Below, piece by piece: positions 1 to 6,768 of a stretch of 64,000 bases of DNA. A program made the translations under genes and the position numbers. This DNA comes from Rothia nasimurium (GTDB taxonomy: Bacteria > Actinomycetota > Actinomycetes > Actinomycetales > Micrococcaceae). The stretch's first letter is position 1. Every line of letters begins with the position of its first letter. Below the pieces are notes generated by a model. The model was given only the letters and a program-made list of their open reading frames with translations. It was not told the DNA's origin and did not search any database. The stretch is from assembly GCF_014217215.1 (NCBI RefSeq), contig NZ_CP056080.1, forward strand, positions 2,294,001-2,358,000. The letters run 5' to 3'.

Positions 1-423
1 GACAATCACCTCCCGCCCCGGCTGCAGGCGGGCAAGCTCTTCAAAGACCCGGTCAACCAGCAGGCGGGAACGCTCCGCCCCCTGCTCGTTGGATTTCAGT
101 TCGATGTTAAGGTTGAGCCCGCGCTCATTAGCCAAATCAATCAGCTGGGCCAGGGTGGGCACCGCCTCCCCCGCCGTGTCGGGCGAAAACCAGGCGCCGG
201 CGTCCGCCCCGGAAAGCTGCTTGGCGGTGTAGCCGTAGAGGGGGCCGGTGAGGTTGGTGGTGCGGTCGAGGTCGGTGTCGTGCAGCAGGACGGGCGTGCC
301 GCAGGCGGCGATGTCAACGTCGGTTTCGACCCAGGTTGCGCCGGAGTCAGCGGCGGCGGTGAAGGCGGCGAGGGTGTTTTCAGGGCGGGTTCCGGACGCC
401 CCGCGGTGAGCAAAAATACGCAT
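1..423 (-). CDS. Glycerophosphodiester phosphodiesterase, N-terminal part
   Basis: The gene starts with ATG at 423 and runs off the left edge, so only about the first 141 residues are present. The translation begins MRIFAHRGASG and continues with RPENTLAAF and VETDVDIAACGTPVLLHD. This is the HRG...PENT...E-x-D signature of the GDPD TIM-barrel family, with the catalytic His of HRG and the metal-binding Glu/Asp. An IELK segment further on fits another metal-ligand strand. Family members hydrolyse deacylated phospholipids to glycerol-3-phosphate and an alcohol. There is no signal peptide, so a cytoplasmic enzyme is likely. It lies downstream of mcrC on the same strand with a hairpin repeat between them. 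Family call is firm; exact substrate is unknown. Confidence 0.88.
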   Translation of the reverse strand, partial: MRIFAHRGASGTRPENTLAAFTAAADSGATWVETDVDIAACGTPVLLHDTDLDRTTNLTGPLYGYTAKQLSGADAGAWFSPDTAGEAVPTLAQLIDLANERGLNLNIELKSNEQGAERSRLLVDRVFEELARLQPGREVIV

Positions 424-474
424 GGCACCAGTATGGAACAGGACGGCCAGCAGAAGACACCCCGCCATAGAGCT

Positions 475-538
475 CTGTGCAGGGTTCTTGGGCTGTGTGC
501 AGGGTTTTCCCTGCACAAGCGCTAAGAACCCTGCACAG
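475..538. repeat. Nested hairpin repeat, copy 1
   Basis: Perfect 15-bp outer arms (CTGTGCAGGGTTCTT at 475-489 and its complement at 524-538) enclose a second hairpin (TGTGCAGGG at 496-504, TTTT loop, complement at 509-517). Related elements lie at 6695-6748 and 15891-15952. All three follow the 3' end of a gene, so a terminator-like or REP-like role is likely. The mcrC stop codon (522-524) and its last codons are inside this element. Confidence 0.8.
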
Positions 539-1976
539 GTTGGATATGACTCTCAGGACCGGGAAAGGGCAGGGAAAGGACGCCGATGCGGTGACTCAGC
601 GCCTCAAGGTCAAGCCTGCCGCTGGCTGGGCTTCCAGGCTTGGACAAGTAGAACTCACTGTGTAGCGGCTCCTGCCCTGGTTTATGGGGGTAGACCAGGA
701 AGGCGTCAGCGGCTAGACGGTAGGCGTAGGTGGCAAGCTGGTACTGGTCCCCCATCAAAGCGTCATCGATGTTCTTTCCACGGAGCTTCTTGTACTTGGC
801 GTCGTAAACGACGGTTTTGTCACCGTGCTTGAGCACAATATCAGGTTTCTTAGCTTTGGCCGCCGGCGTACCATCAGCCCTGTAATAGAGATGAAGGTTA
901 GACTGTTCTTCCACTTCAGCCTGTGGAATACTTTGCCGCACATAATCCGCAACAATCTTTTCCCAAAGGTCGCTAGAAACCACCTTAAGGTTAGCGATAA
1001 CACCACCTGCGTAGGTTGGTTCTTCAAACCCTACGCCCAACTGCATGGCCAGAATGGAACGGGCCAAAAGGTAGGCTTTTCTAAGCGGAGAGCCGATGCG
1101 GGAAAGCTCTGTAGAACTCAGTCTCCTACCCAAAAGCTCTGCTGAAGTTTTGATTCCTACATCTCGAAGGTGAGCGTCGATCTCCACAGAATAGGCCTGT
1201 AGGTACCGGTCTTCTACCTGTCCAGTTACTTGCACCGCAGCACGAATTACCTGCCAGATATGGTTATCGGCAGTGAGTGAATCGAACTCACAGAGCACAG
1301 GCACTCGATGGTAGATTTTGCGCTTAATTAGACCCTGGGGCACCATGCGCCCGCGCACAAAGTTCAGTTCATCTTGGGTTTGCAGGAAGACAGGCTTGCG
1401 TTGCCTGACAGCCCCTTCGGCCTGCCGCAGAAATTGCCGGTAAAACTGAATTTTCAGTTCAGGAACATCGGGCAAGATAGAGACGCCAGAAGGTGGAAGG
1501 TCGATTTTGTCAGCCAGTGGCACGGGGCTCATGCCGTAGGTGTTGATGAGCTCCCAGAGGGTGTTGGCATGGCCCGTATTGAGGACGCCGAGCGGTTCAG
1601 TGTACGGCCGACTTCTGGTTTCTGACCAGAGAGGGTCGGTTGCGCCTTCCTCTTCTTCATCTGCTGATTGTTCTTGAAGTTGTGCTGGTGCAACCCTTGA
1701 GAAATGGGAGGCCCAGCTCTCGTCAAGGGCTATGACGTCCATTTCGTAGACAAAGGTATGAAAGGTTTCTGTGCTGATGCCTTCGGGTAGGGTGAAAACC
1801 GTATCGTATGTACCCTCGTCCCTCCATAGTTTGGGAAGAATATGGATGGTAAGAGTTCTGCACTTCTCCCCTTCTGGAACTTCTCGTTGTAGCACGGTAA
1901 GCCCCACCCCATTGCCCAGTTTGCTGGCTTGGAAGTAGCGGAGTGGGGCCTGCCAGGTTTCCTCGTGGTTGCTCAT
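522..1976 (-). CDS. mcrC: McrC-family nuclease subunit of a McrBC modification-dependent restriction system
   Basis: A 484-residue protein starting 2 bp after the mcrB stop. McrC is the nuclease partner of the McrB GTPase, and the complex cuts DNA carrying modified bases. The C-terminal third shows a PD-(D/E)xK nuclease core: KKPDIVLKHGDKTVVYDAKYKKL with Asp379, Asp392 and Lys394, preceded by an SDLWEKIV helix typical of McrC. The N-terminal part (about 1-330) is the less conserved McrB-contact region, with an acidic insert at residues 104-112. The last six residues are encoded by the hairpin repeat at 475-538, so the native C-terminus may have been altered when that repeat arrived. McrC identity is inferred from the nuclease motif plus its position beside mcrB. 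Confidence 0.85.
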   Translation of the reverse strand: MSNHEETWQAPLRYFQASKLGNGVGLTVLQREVPEGEKCRTLTIHILPKLWRDEGTYDTVFTLPEGISTETFHTFVYEMDVIALDESWASHFSRVAPAQLQEQSADEEEEGATDPLWSETRSRPYTEPLGVLNTGHANTLWELINTYGMSPVPLADKIDLPPSGVSILPDVPELKIQFYRQFLRQAEGAVRQRKPVFLQTQDELNFVRGRMVPQGLIKRKIYHRVPVLCEFDSLTADNHIWQVIRAAVQVTGQVEDRYLQAYSVEIDAHLRDVGIKTSAELLGRRLSSTELSRIGSPLRKAYLLARSILAMQLGVGFEEPTYAGGVIANLKVVSSDLWEKIVADYVRQSIPQAEVEEQSNLHLYYRADGTPAAKAKKPDIVLKHGDKTVVYDAKYKKLRGKNIDDALMGDQYQLATYAYRLAADAFLVYPHKPGQEPLHSEFYLSKPGSPASGRLDLEALSHRIGVLSLPFPGPESHIQPVQGS

Positions 1977-1978
1977 AC

Positions 1979-3451
1979 CTAACCCTGGTATGACTCATCA
2001 ACGATGTCGGGGCGGGCACCGAGACCAGTACCTCGTGTGATGATTTTTTGGCCGTGTACAGGGCCAATTGCATCGAGGATGGTCTGGCTGATATTGAAGG
2101 TAAAGGCAACTTCTTTGAGCTGGTTGAGCAGGGCTTCAGCGATAGCTTCCGCGTCACCGTCCTTGCCGAAGAAATAGGCGTGGCCCAGGCGGGCGTCAGG
2201 GCCAACCTGATTGAGCAAAATAGTGTTGGCGTTCTCGTACCAAGATGCAATATCTTCAGGGTAATCTTCACCGTTTTCTTCCATTGCCTCTTGCAGTTCT
2301 TCTGCGGTGAAGGGGTGCTGGGTGACCCAGTGGAAGCGGCGGCGCAGGGCCAGGTCAATGGTGCCCACGGAACGGTCGGTGGTGTTCATGGTGCCCAGGA
2401 CGTGCAGGTTAGTGGGCACTGCCAGCTTGTTATATTCTTTGCCATTCTTGAAGATGGGGGTTTGCAGGCGGACGTATTCACCCGGCATTTCTTGAACAGA
2501 GGATTCAAAGAGGGCGCCGTCTCTGCCTTCTTCTGCCAGGTCTTTAAACTCTTGGCGTTTGCTCTTTTCAAGGACCAACATGAGGTCACCGAAGACTCGG
2601 GCAGTATTAGCACGGTTGATTTCGTCGATGAAGAGCAGGTAAGCGTTATCAGGATCTTGAGCTGCCCTGTTGCACATCTGTACGAAGGTTCCCTCTTGGG
2701 TCACAAAATCGCTCTCACCTGCCTGCTTACTGAAGTTAGGGCGGATACCGGAAACGAATTCTTCATATGAAGTGGAGGGGTGGAAGACCACAACTTCAAT
2801 ACGGCTACCGTTGTCGCCGTAGGATTTGCTAGTGCGGAGTTCCTGCAGCATATGAGATTTGCCAGAACCAGCGACGCCATCAACAATAATATTCAACTTG
2901 TCCTCCAGATCACGTAAAGGACCGTTGATATGAAACGTGCTAGAAATTTCAAATTTTTTTAAAAAATCATCGATCGATTTATTATAAATAGAAAAATGAG
3001 TATGATGAAACCAAAGCTTTCCCAGAAAATTATCAAATAGATCATAATAAGAATAAGATATATCCGACAGCCTGAGCAAGTCGTAATTAGCATTCTTCTC
3101 AAAATCAATGAGAAAACTGTGACTTTCTAGGTCATACTCTTTAATAACAATATTTCCAACATAAACCCGATTATCCATTGCGGAACTTTCAATCATTAGA
3201 TTCTGGCGCCCGGAGGAATCATTAGGAACCCAAGAAAAGTCCTCTTCCACTTTAAATTCACTCGTTACAAAAACAGGGATTTCCTCTAACTTATTCTTCC
3301 AAAAATGAAAATCATTCAATATGCCTGACTGAAAACCCTCTTCACCTTTTGGAACCCGCAAAAATCTAATACTATGATTATCTTTTGACAATTTAATGTC
3401 TTTTAAATTTTCTACATTCTCTATATTTCCAAGAATTAACACACCAAACAT
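1979..3451 (-). CDS. mcrB: McrB-family AAA+ GTPase subunit with an AT-rich N-terminal domain
   Basis: A 490-residue protein. The AAA+ module spans about 187-490: Walker A GVAGSGKS at 192-199, Walker B LLFIDEINR at 272-280, the McrB-type GTP signature MNTTDRS at 355-361 and an LRRRF arginine-finger segment at 369-373. McrB proteins bind modified DNA with the N-terminal domain and drive McrC through GTP hydrolysis. Residues 1 to about 172 match no DNA-binding domain I can name, and their DNA (about 2940-3451) is strikingly AT-rich (10 of 60 bases are G/C at 2941-3000, against 30 of 60 at 2401-2460). The specificity domain therefore seems to come from another source. A ribosome site AAAAGGA precedes the ATG, inside the last codons of the upstream fic relic. 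Confidence 0.88.
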   Translation of the reverse strand: MFGVLILGNIENVENLKDIKLSKDNHSIRFLRVPKGEEGFQSGILNDFHFWKNKLEEIPVFVTSEFKVEEDFSWVPNDSSGRQNLMIESSAMDNRVYVGNIVIKEYDLESHSFLIDFEKNANYDLLRLSDISYSYYDLFDNFLGKLWFHHTHFSIYNKSIDDFLKKFEISSTFHINGPLRDLEDKLNIIVDGVAGSGKSHMLQELRTSKSYGDNGSRIEVVVFHPSTSYEEFVSGIRPNFSKQAGESDFVTQEGTFVQMCNRAAQDPDNAYLLFIDEINRANTARVFGDLMLVLEKSKRQEFKDLAEEGRDGALFESSVQEMPGEYVRLQTPIFKNGKEYNKLAVPTNLHVLGTMNTTDRSVGTIDLALRRRFHWVTQHPFTAEELQEAMEENGEDYPEDIASWYENANTILLNQVGPDARLGHAYFFGKDGDAEAIAEALLNQLKEVAFTFNISQTILDAIGPVHGQKIITRGTGLGARPDIVDESYQG

Positions 3452-3456
3452 TTACA

Positions 3457-3752
3457 CTATCCTTTTCTGAGAATTTCCATCAGCTCCTCGTTCACGAAGA
3501 GCTTTTCTCTACCAACCTTTTCTTCCCGCAGAACCCCGACTGAGACAAGCTCTCCCAGGTACTTGGTTGCGGTCTGGCGGGTTACCACATAGCGGTTCCC
3601 CACGTCCTTAATGCGGTAGTAGGGCTGTTCAAAGAGAACCACCACTACACTCCGCTCCTGAAGGGCCTGAATCTGCTTAATCTTTGCCAGAGTCTGCACC
3701 GTGGTTTCCCGCATAGCCTCAACCATGTACAGCGTCCAACAGACCAAGTCAT
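3457..3752 (-). pseudogene. Deleted copy of fic (start region joined to C-terminal domain)
   Basis: This is a collapsed duplicate of the Fic gene at 5476-6567. The first codons (ATG ACT TGG TCT) are joined after a large deletion to the segment matching WTLYMVEAM near residue 255 of the intact protein, but out of frame. The remaining C-terminal winged-helix part is well preserved: KIKQIQALQE, VLFEQPYYRIKDV, VTRQTATKYLGELVS, VLREEKVGREKLFVNE. It also lacks the KERASSQMPLG segment present in the intact gene. The Fic catalytic motif is gone. Its upstream control region survives at 3769-3832. The remnant ends 5 bp before the mcrB ATG. Confidence 0.85.
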
Positions 3753-3768
3753 GTGCACAATCTATCGA

Positions 3769-3832
3769 TTTTTTGACGTATAGGCCCTCAAAACTGCTGA
3801 TATTTCAAAATTTTCGTGTTTTTGACAGGTTC
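3769..3832. promoter_or_regulatory. Duplicated fic control region, partly decayed
   Basis: TTTTTTGACGTA, then TATTTCAAAA and TTTTTGACAGGTTCC in the same order and spacing as the block upstream of the intact fic gene (6578-6668). The inverted-repeat arms have acquired mismatches. It lies upstream of the fic relic and hence of mcrBC. Confidence 0.6.
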
Positions 3833-3864
3833 CGCGCTAGACAGCTACTTCCACCTGCTGAGAA

Positions 3865-5337
3865 CTACCCGACAACACCATAGACAGCCCCACGCTTCCC
3901 AGGAACATGAGAAGAGCTAATGAGCCCAGTGTCCTTGAGCTTACCGAGATTGTAGGCAACCTGCCGGCGGGTCAGCTGAAGCCCCTCCATAATTTCTGCG
4001 ACGGTTCGATCGCCACCCTGGAGCAGATAAGAGTAGATTTTCTGCTCAGTTTCTGCAAGCTCCAGAGGCGCACCGTCCTGCCCAGACTCAAGAAGCTGAG
4101 CTACTTCGTCCTTCTGCACGTCCATCGAAGGGCGCCGAATAATCACAGTAAATTGGAAGCCCTTATCTACAAACTCCAGCGGCGGCAGACCGGCCTGCCG
4201 CATGGCCTTTTGAGCCTCAAAAATACCGTTCCCTTCACCCTCAATCACCCTGGAACCATCAGAAATCTGAGCAAGTTTACAAATTTCATAGAGGGCAGAA
4301 TTAACCGCAGTTTTGTGCCCCGGTTGAGCAAGGTTGGCAGTAGTCACAGCCCATAATCCTCCAGGGTTAGTGATAACAATGCGATTGCGATAAACCCGAA
4401 TAACAACGTCTTTCGCGTAGGCAGTATCAGCGTCAAGGGCACGGTGAACCAGAGCATTCGCCACCAGCTCACGAAGCACAATGAGCGGAATCTCAGGCTG
4501 ATTTTTCAGCCCTCCCTGACCATCAGGAACCACAGAAAAACGAAGATTTCTTACTAACCATTGCAGGGTTTGCTCCAGCATCTCTACCAAGGGGCCGTCA
4601 GCTTCTAACTTGTCTGCGTTACGCAAGACCTCATCTTCAACCCACCCAGAAACTTTGAGAGCAGGGTAGAACTGCTGCGGGTAGTTACCCAGGGCATACA
4701 AGCCAGCCAGGGTCAGCTGTCGGTGGTTTGCTGTAGTAACGCTTTTGCGAGCAAGCACGACCTTGTCGTCTATCTGACTCAGCCGTTGCGAAGTATGCCG
4801 GGCAGCTGAAACAAATTTTTCAGTGTACCGCCTGTCGAGGTCTTCAGGGCTCGTGTGAGCAACCGCTTCAAGGTCATGCTGCCTGCGTTCCCGTGCAGCC
4901 AGAACACGGGTAATCTCGTAGTCGTCCATGGCGTAGTCGCCGTCGGAATAGCGCATGTAGGCCTTGCCCCGGTAATAGCAGGGGCGGTCAACCAGGGGGA
5001 GGGGCGCAACGCTCACGATGAGGACGGCAGCATCACCCACTGTTATGCGATCAAAGGTGGCGTTCCCCTTAGGGGTCAAAGAGTTTCGCAGGGCAGAGGC
5101 AATGGACTTTTCAAGTTCATCTATGTCATAGACTCCAACAACGGAGAAGTTCTCCGCTTCATCGATACCGCAGATAAGGGTTCCCCCGTCAGGCATATTG
5201 GAGAAGGCACAGAGGGTTTCAGGGATGCTGGTGGGGTAGCCTTCCGTTGCCTTTTTAATTTCGAGGCGGGGTTCTTCGGAACCGTAGGTTCTGAGCCGGT
5301 TCAGGGTCTCATTGAGATGTTCTAATGTCCATTCCAT
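3865..5337 (-). CDS. AlbA_2 / HATPase_c_4 ATP-binding protein with C-terminal winged helix
   Basis: A 490-residue protein. Residues about 5-130 form an AlbA_2 (Schlafen-like) domain with LEIKKATEGYPTSIPETLCAFSN and the glycine strand GGTLICGI. Residues about 285-405 carry a GHKL-type ATPase fold: N box ELVANALVHRALD (Asn294) and G1 box NPGGL (324-328). A C-terminal winged helix follows (about 428-490, TVAEIMEGLQLTRRQVAYNLGKLKDTGLI). Such proteins, often labelled RecG-like transcriptional regulators, are common near defence genes; their biochemical role is mostly unproven. I chose ATG at 5337; an in-frame GTG at 5355 is possible. No good Shine-Dalgarno is visible, so a leaderless transcript is plausible. 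Three ATGTACAT palindromes surround the start. Confidence 0.8.
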   Translation of the reverse strand: MEWTLEHLNETLNRLRTYGSEEPRLEIKKATEGYPTSIPETLCAFSNMPDGGTLICGIDEAENFSVVGVYDIDELEKSIASALRNSLTPKGNATFDRITVGDAAVLIVSVAPLPLVDRPCYYRGKAYMRYSDGDYAMDDYEITRVLAARERRQHDLEAVAHTSPEDLDRRYTEKFVSAARHTSQRLSQIDDKVVLARKSVTTANHRQLTLAGLYALGNYPQQFYPALKVSGWVEDEVLRNADKLEADGPLVEMLEQTLQWLVRNLRFSVVPDGQGGLKNQPEIPLIVLRELVANALVHRALDADTAYAKDVVIRVYRNRIVITNPGGLWAVTTANLAQPGHKTAVNSALYEICKLAQISDGSRVIEGEGNGIFEAQKAMRQAGLPPLEFVDKGFQFTVIIRRPSMDVQKDEVAQLLESGQDGAPLELAETEQKIYSYLLQGGDRTVAEIMEGLQLTRRQVAYNLGKLKDTGLISSSHVPGKRGAVYGVVG

Positions 5338-5398
5338 ATGTACATATATACACACTTATATACATGATGTACATGGTTTTGCACATTTCAATGTACAT
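5338..5398. promoter_or_regulatory. Three ATGTACAT palindromes at the AlbA_2 gene start
   Basis: Perfect 8-bp palindromes ATGTACAT lie at 5338-5345, 5367-5374 and 5391-5398, in a locally AT-rich stretch with TATATA-type -10 candidates between them. Their place at the start of a winged-helix protein suggests autoregulation. This is inference. Confidence 0.5.
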
Positions 5399-5475
5399 CT
5401 CCCCTATCAATCCGCGCAGACCCCTCAGGCCGTATGCAGCGATAAACCGGCACAGAGCGAATACGACAAGGAGTT

Positions 5476-6567
5476 CTACCCTTTCACTACGTCACTCTTC
5501 AAAATTTCCATCAGCCCTTCATTCACGAAGAGCTTCTCTCTACCGACTTTTTCTTCCCGCAGCACCCCGGCTGAGACAAGCTCCCCCAGGTATTTGGTTG
5601 CGGTCTGGCGGGTCACCGAGCATCGGCCCACCACGTCCTTAATACGGCAGTAGGGCTGCTCGAAAAGAACATCCACTACACCTAGCGGCATCTGAGAGCT
5701 AGCCCGTTCTTTCACCTGCTCCTGCAAGGCCTGAATCTGCTTAATCTTCTGCAGAGTACTCACCGCCGTTATCCGCATGGCTTCAACCATGTAGAGCGTC
5801 CAGTCTTCCCAGGCCCCCTCAGAGGTCACCGCATTCAAGAGGCGGTAGTAGTCATTCTTCTGGGCAATGATGCTCTGAGAAATATAAAGAATAGGTTCGC
5901 TCAAAAGCCCGGAAGATACCAGCATCAGCACGTTCAGAATTCGCCCGGTGCGCCCGTTGCCATCATCGAAAGGATGGATAGCCTCAAACTGATAATGGGC
6001 AAGCGCAACCTTCACCAGTGGGTCAAAGCTATCAGCAGAGTTCACGAACTCTTCCCAGTTGCGTAGTTTCTCAGAAATCACGTCAGCACCCTGGGGCGGG
6101 GTGTAGATACGACGGCGAGTTACCGGGTTACCGATATACACGCCGTCCCCGTGTCTGACCCGGGTATCAACGTCACGGATAGTACTGCAGATTTCCCGGG
6201 CAGTGTTAGCAGTGATAATACCCTGACGCTCCCTCATCGCTTCAAGTCCAGCAAAGAGGGCTTTTTGATAGCGCAGGGCCTCCCTGGTCGCTCCGCTAGC
6301 CTCCGTTGATATCGTTGCTGCCTTAAAGAGTTCGTCGGTGGTAGTTACAATGTTCTCGATTTCAGAGCTTGCCTGGGCCTCAAGTAGGGCAAGAGAATGC
6401 AGGAAGATACCCGGATTAGGCAGGGACATCAGGGCCTCGTTCAACCCGGCTATAGTTGCCCGCGCCTCGATGACCGCCTTGAGTACGCGGGTAGTTTCCA
6501 CGTAGTCGACTGGCGGTAGCAGTGGCAGATCGTTGTAGGGTTCATCAGCAGACCAGGTCATGTACAA
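5476..6567 (-). CDS. fic: Fic-family AMP-transferase, self-inhibited (class II) type
   Basis: A 363-residue protein. The complete Fic motif HPFDDGNGRTGR is at 198-209 with catalytic His198, and a target-binding flap GVYIGN...RRIYTPP lies at about 142-158. An N-terminal inhibitory motif of the (S/T)xxxE(G/N) type is present as SSEIEN (Ser67-Asn72, inhibitory Glu71), so the protein carries its own inhibitory helix. The C-terminal region (about 270-363) is a winged helix (VTRQTATKYLGELVSAGVLREEKVGREKLFV). Fic proteins usually transfer AMP to protein hydroxyls; the target here is unknown. It is the first gene of the leftward block with the AlbA_2 gene, and its upstream region has an inverted repeat. 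A deleted copy lies at 3457-3752. Confidence 0.9.
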   Translation of the reverse strand: MYMTWSADEPYNDLPLLPPVDYVETTRVLKAVIEARATIAGLNEALMSLPNPGIFLHSLALLEAQASSEIENIVTTTDELFKAATISTEASGATREALRYQKALFAGLEAMRERQGIITANTAREICSTIRDVDTRVRHGDGVYIGNPVTRRRIYTPPQGADVISEKLRNWEEFVNSADSFDPLVKVALAHYQFEAIHPFDDGNGRTGRILNVLMLVSSGLLSEPILYISQSIIAQKNDYYRLLNAVTSEGAWEDWTLYMVEAMRITAVSTLQKIKQIQALQEQVKERASSQMPLGVVDVLFEQPYCRIKDVVGRCSVTRQTATKYLGELVSAGVLREEKVGREKLFVNEGLMEILKSDVVKG

Positions 6568-6577
6568 AATCTACCCA

Positions 6578-6668
6578 TTTTTTGACATATAAGCCCCAAA
6601 AACCGCTGATATGTCAAAAATTTCTGGATTTTTTGACAGATCCAAGTCACATGCTCAATCTTTTGACA
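6578..6668. promoter_or_regulatory. fic upstream operator: inverted and direct TTTTGACA repeats
   Basis: TTTTTTGACATAT at 6578-6590 faces ATATGTCAAAAA at 6609-6620 (12-bp arms). Two further direct copies, TTTTTTGACA at 6629-6638 and TTTTGACA at 6661-6668, follow. The block is duplicated before the fic relic at 3769-3832. The C-terminal winged helix of Fic or the AlbA_2 protein are candidate binders. Confidence 0.55.
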
Positions 6669-6694
6669 GGTTCCAGGGTCGCCCCCCACCCGCT

Positions 6695-6748
6695 CAGGGC
6701 TCTTTGGGTGTGTGCAGGGAAAACTCTGTACACACCCCAAGAACCCTG
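6695..6748. repeat. Hairpin repeat, copy 2
   Basis: An imperfect long hairpin (CAGGGCTCTTTGGGTGTGTG paired with TACACACCCCAAGAACCCTG) related to the elements at 475-538 and 15891-15952. It lies just past the aminotransferase stop and upstream of the fic control region. Confidence 0.7.
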
Positions 6749-6768
6749 CACGCATTCGACAAAGGGCT

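Noticed and set aside
2048-2770. Long plus-strand open frame opposite mcrB
   Set aside because: It is the antisense shadow of the AAA+ core; no ribosome site or family match, while the minus strand has all McrB motifs.
3457-3747. Functional small regulator made from the Fic winged-helix domain
   Set aside because: A TTG start in frame would be needed and the original ATG is out of frame. It is better explained as a deletion remnant, although expression of the fragment cannot be excluded.
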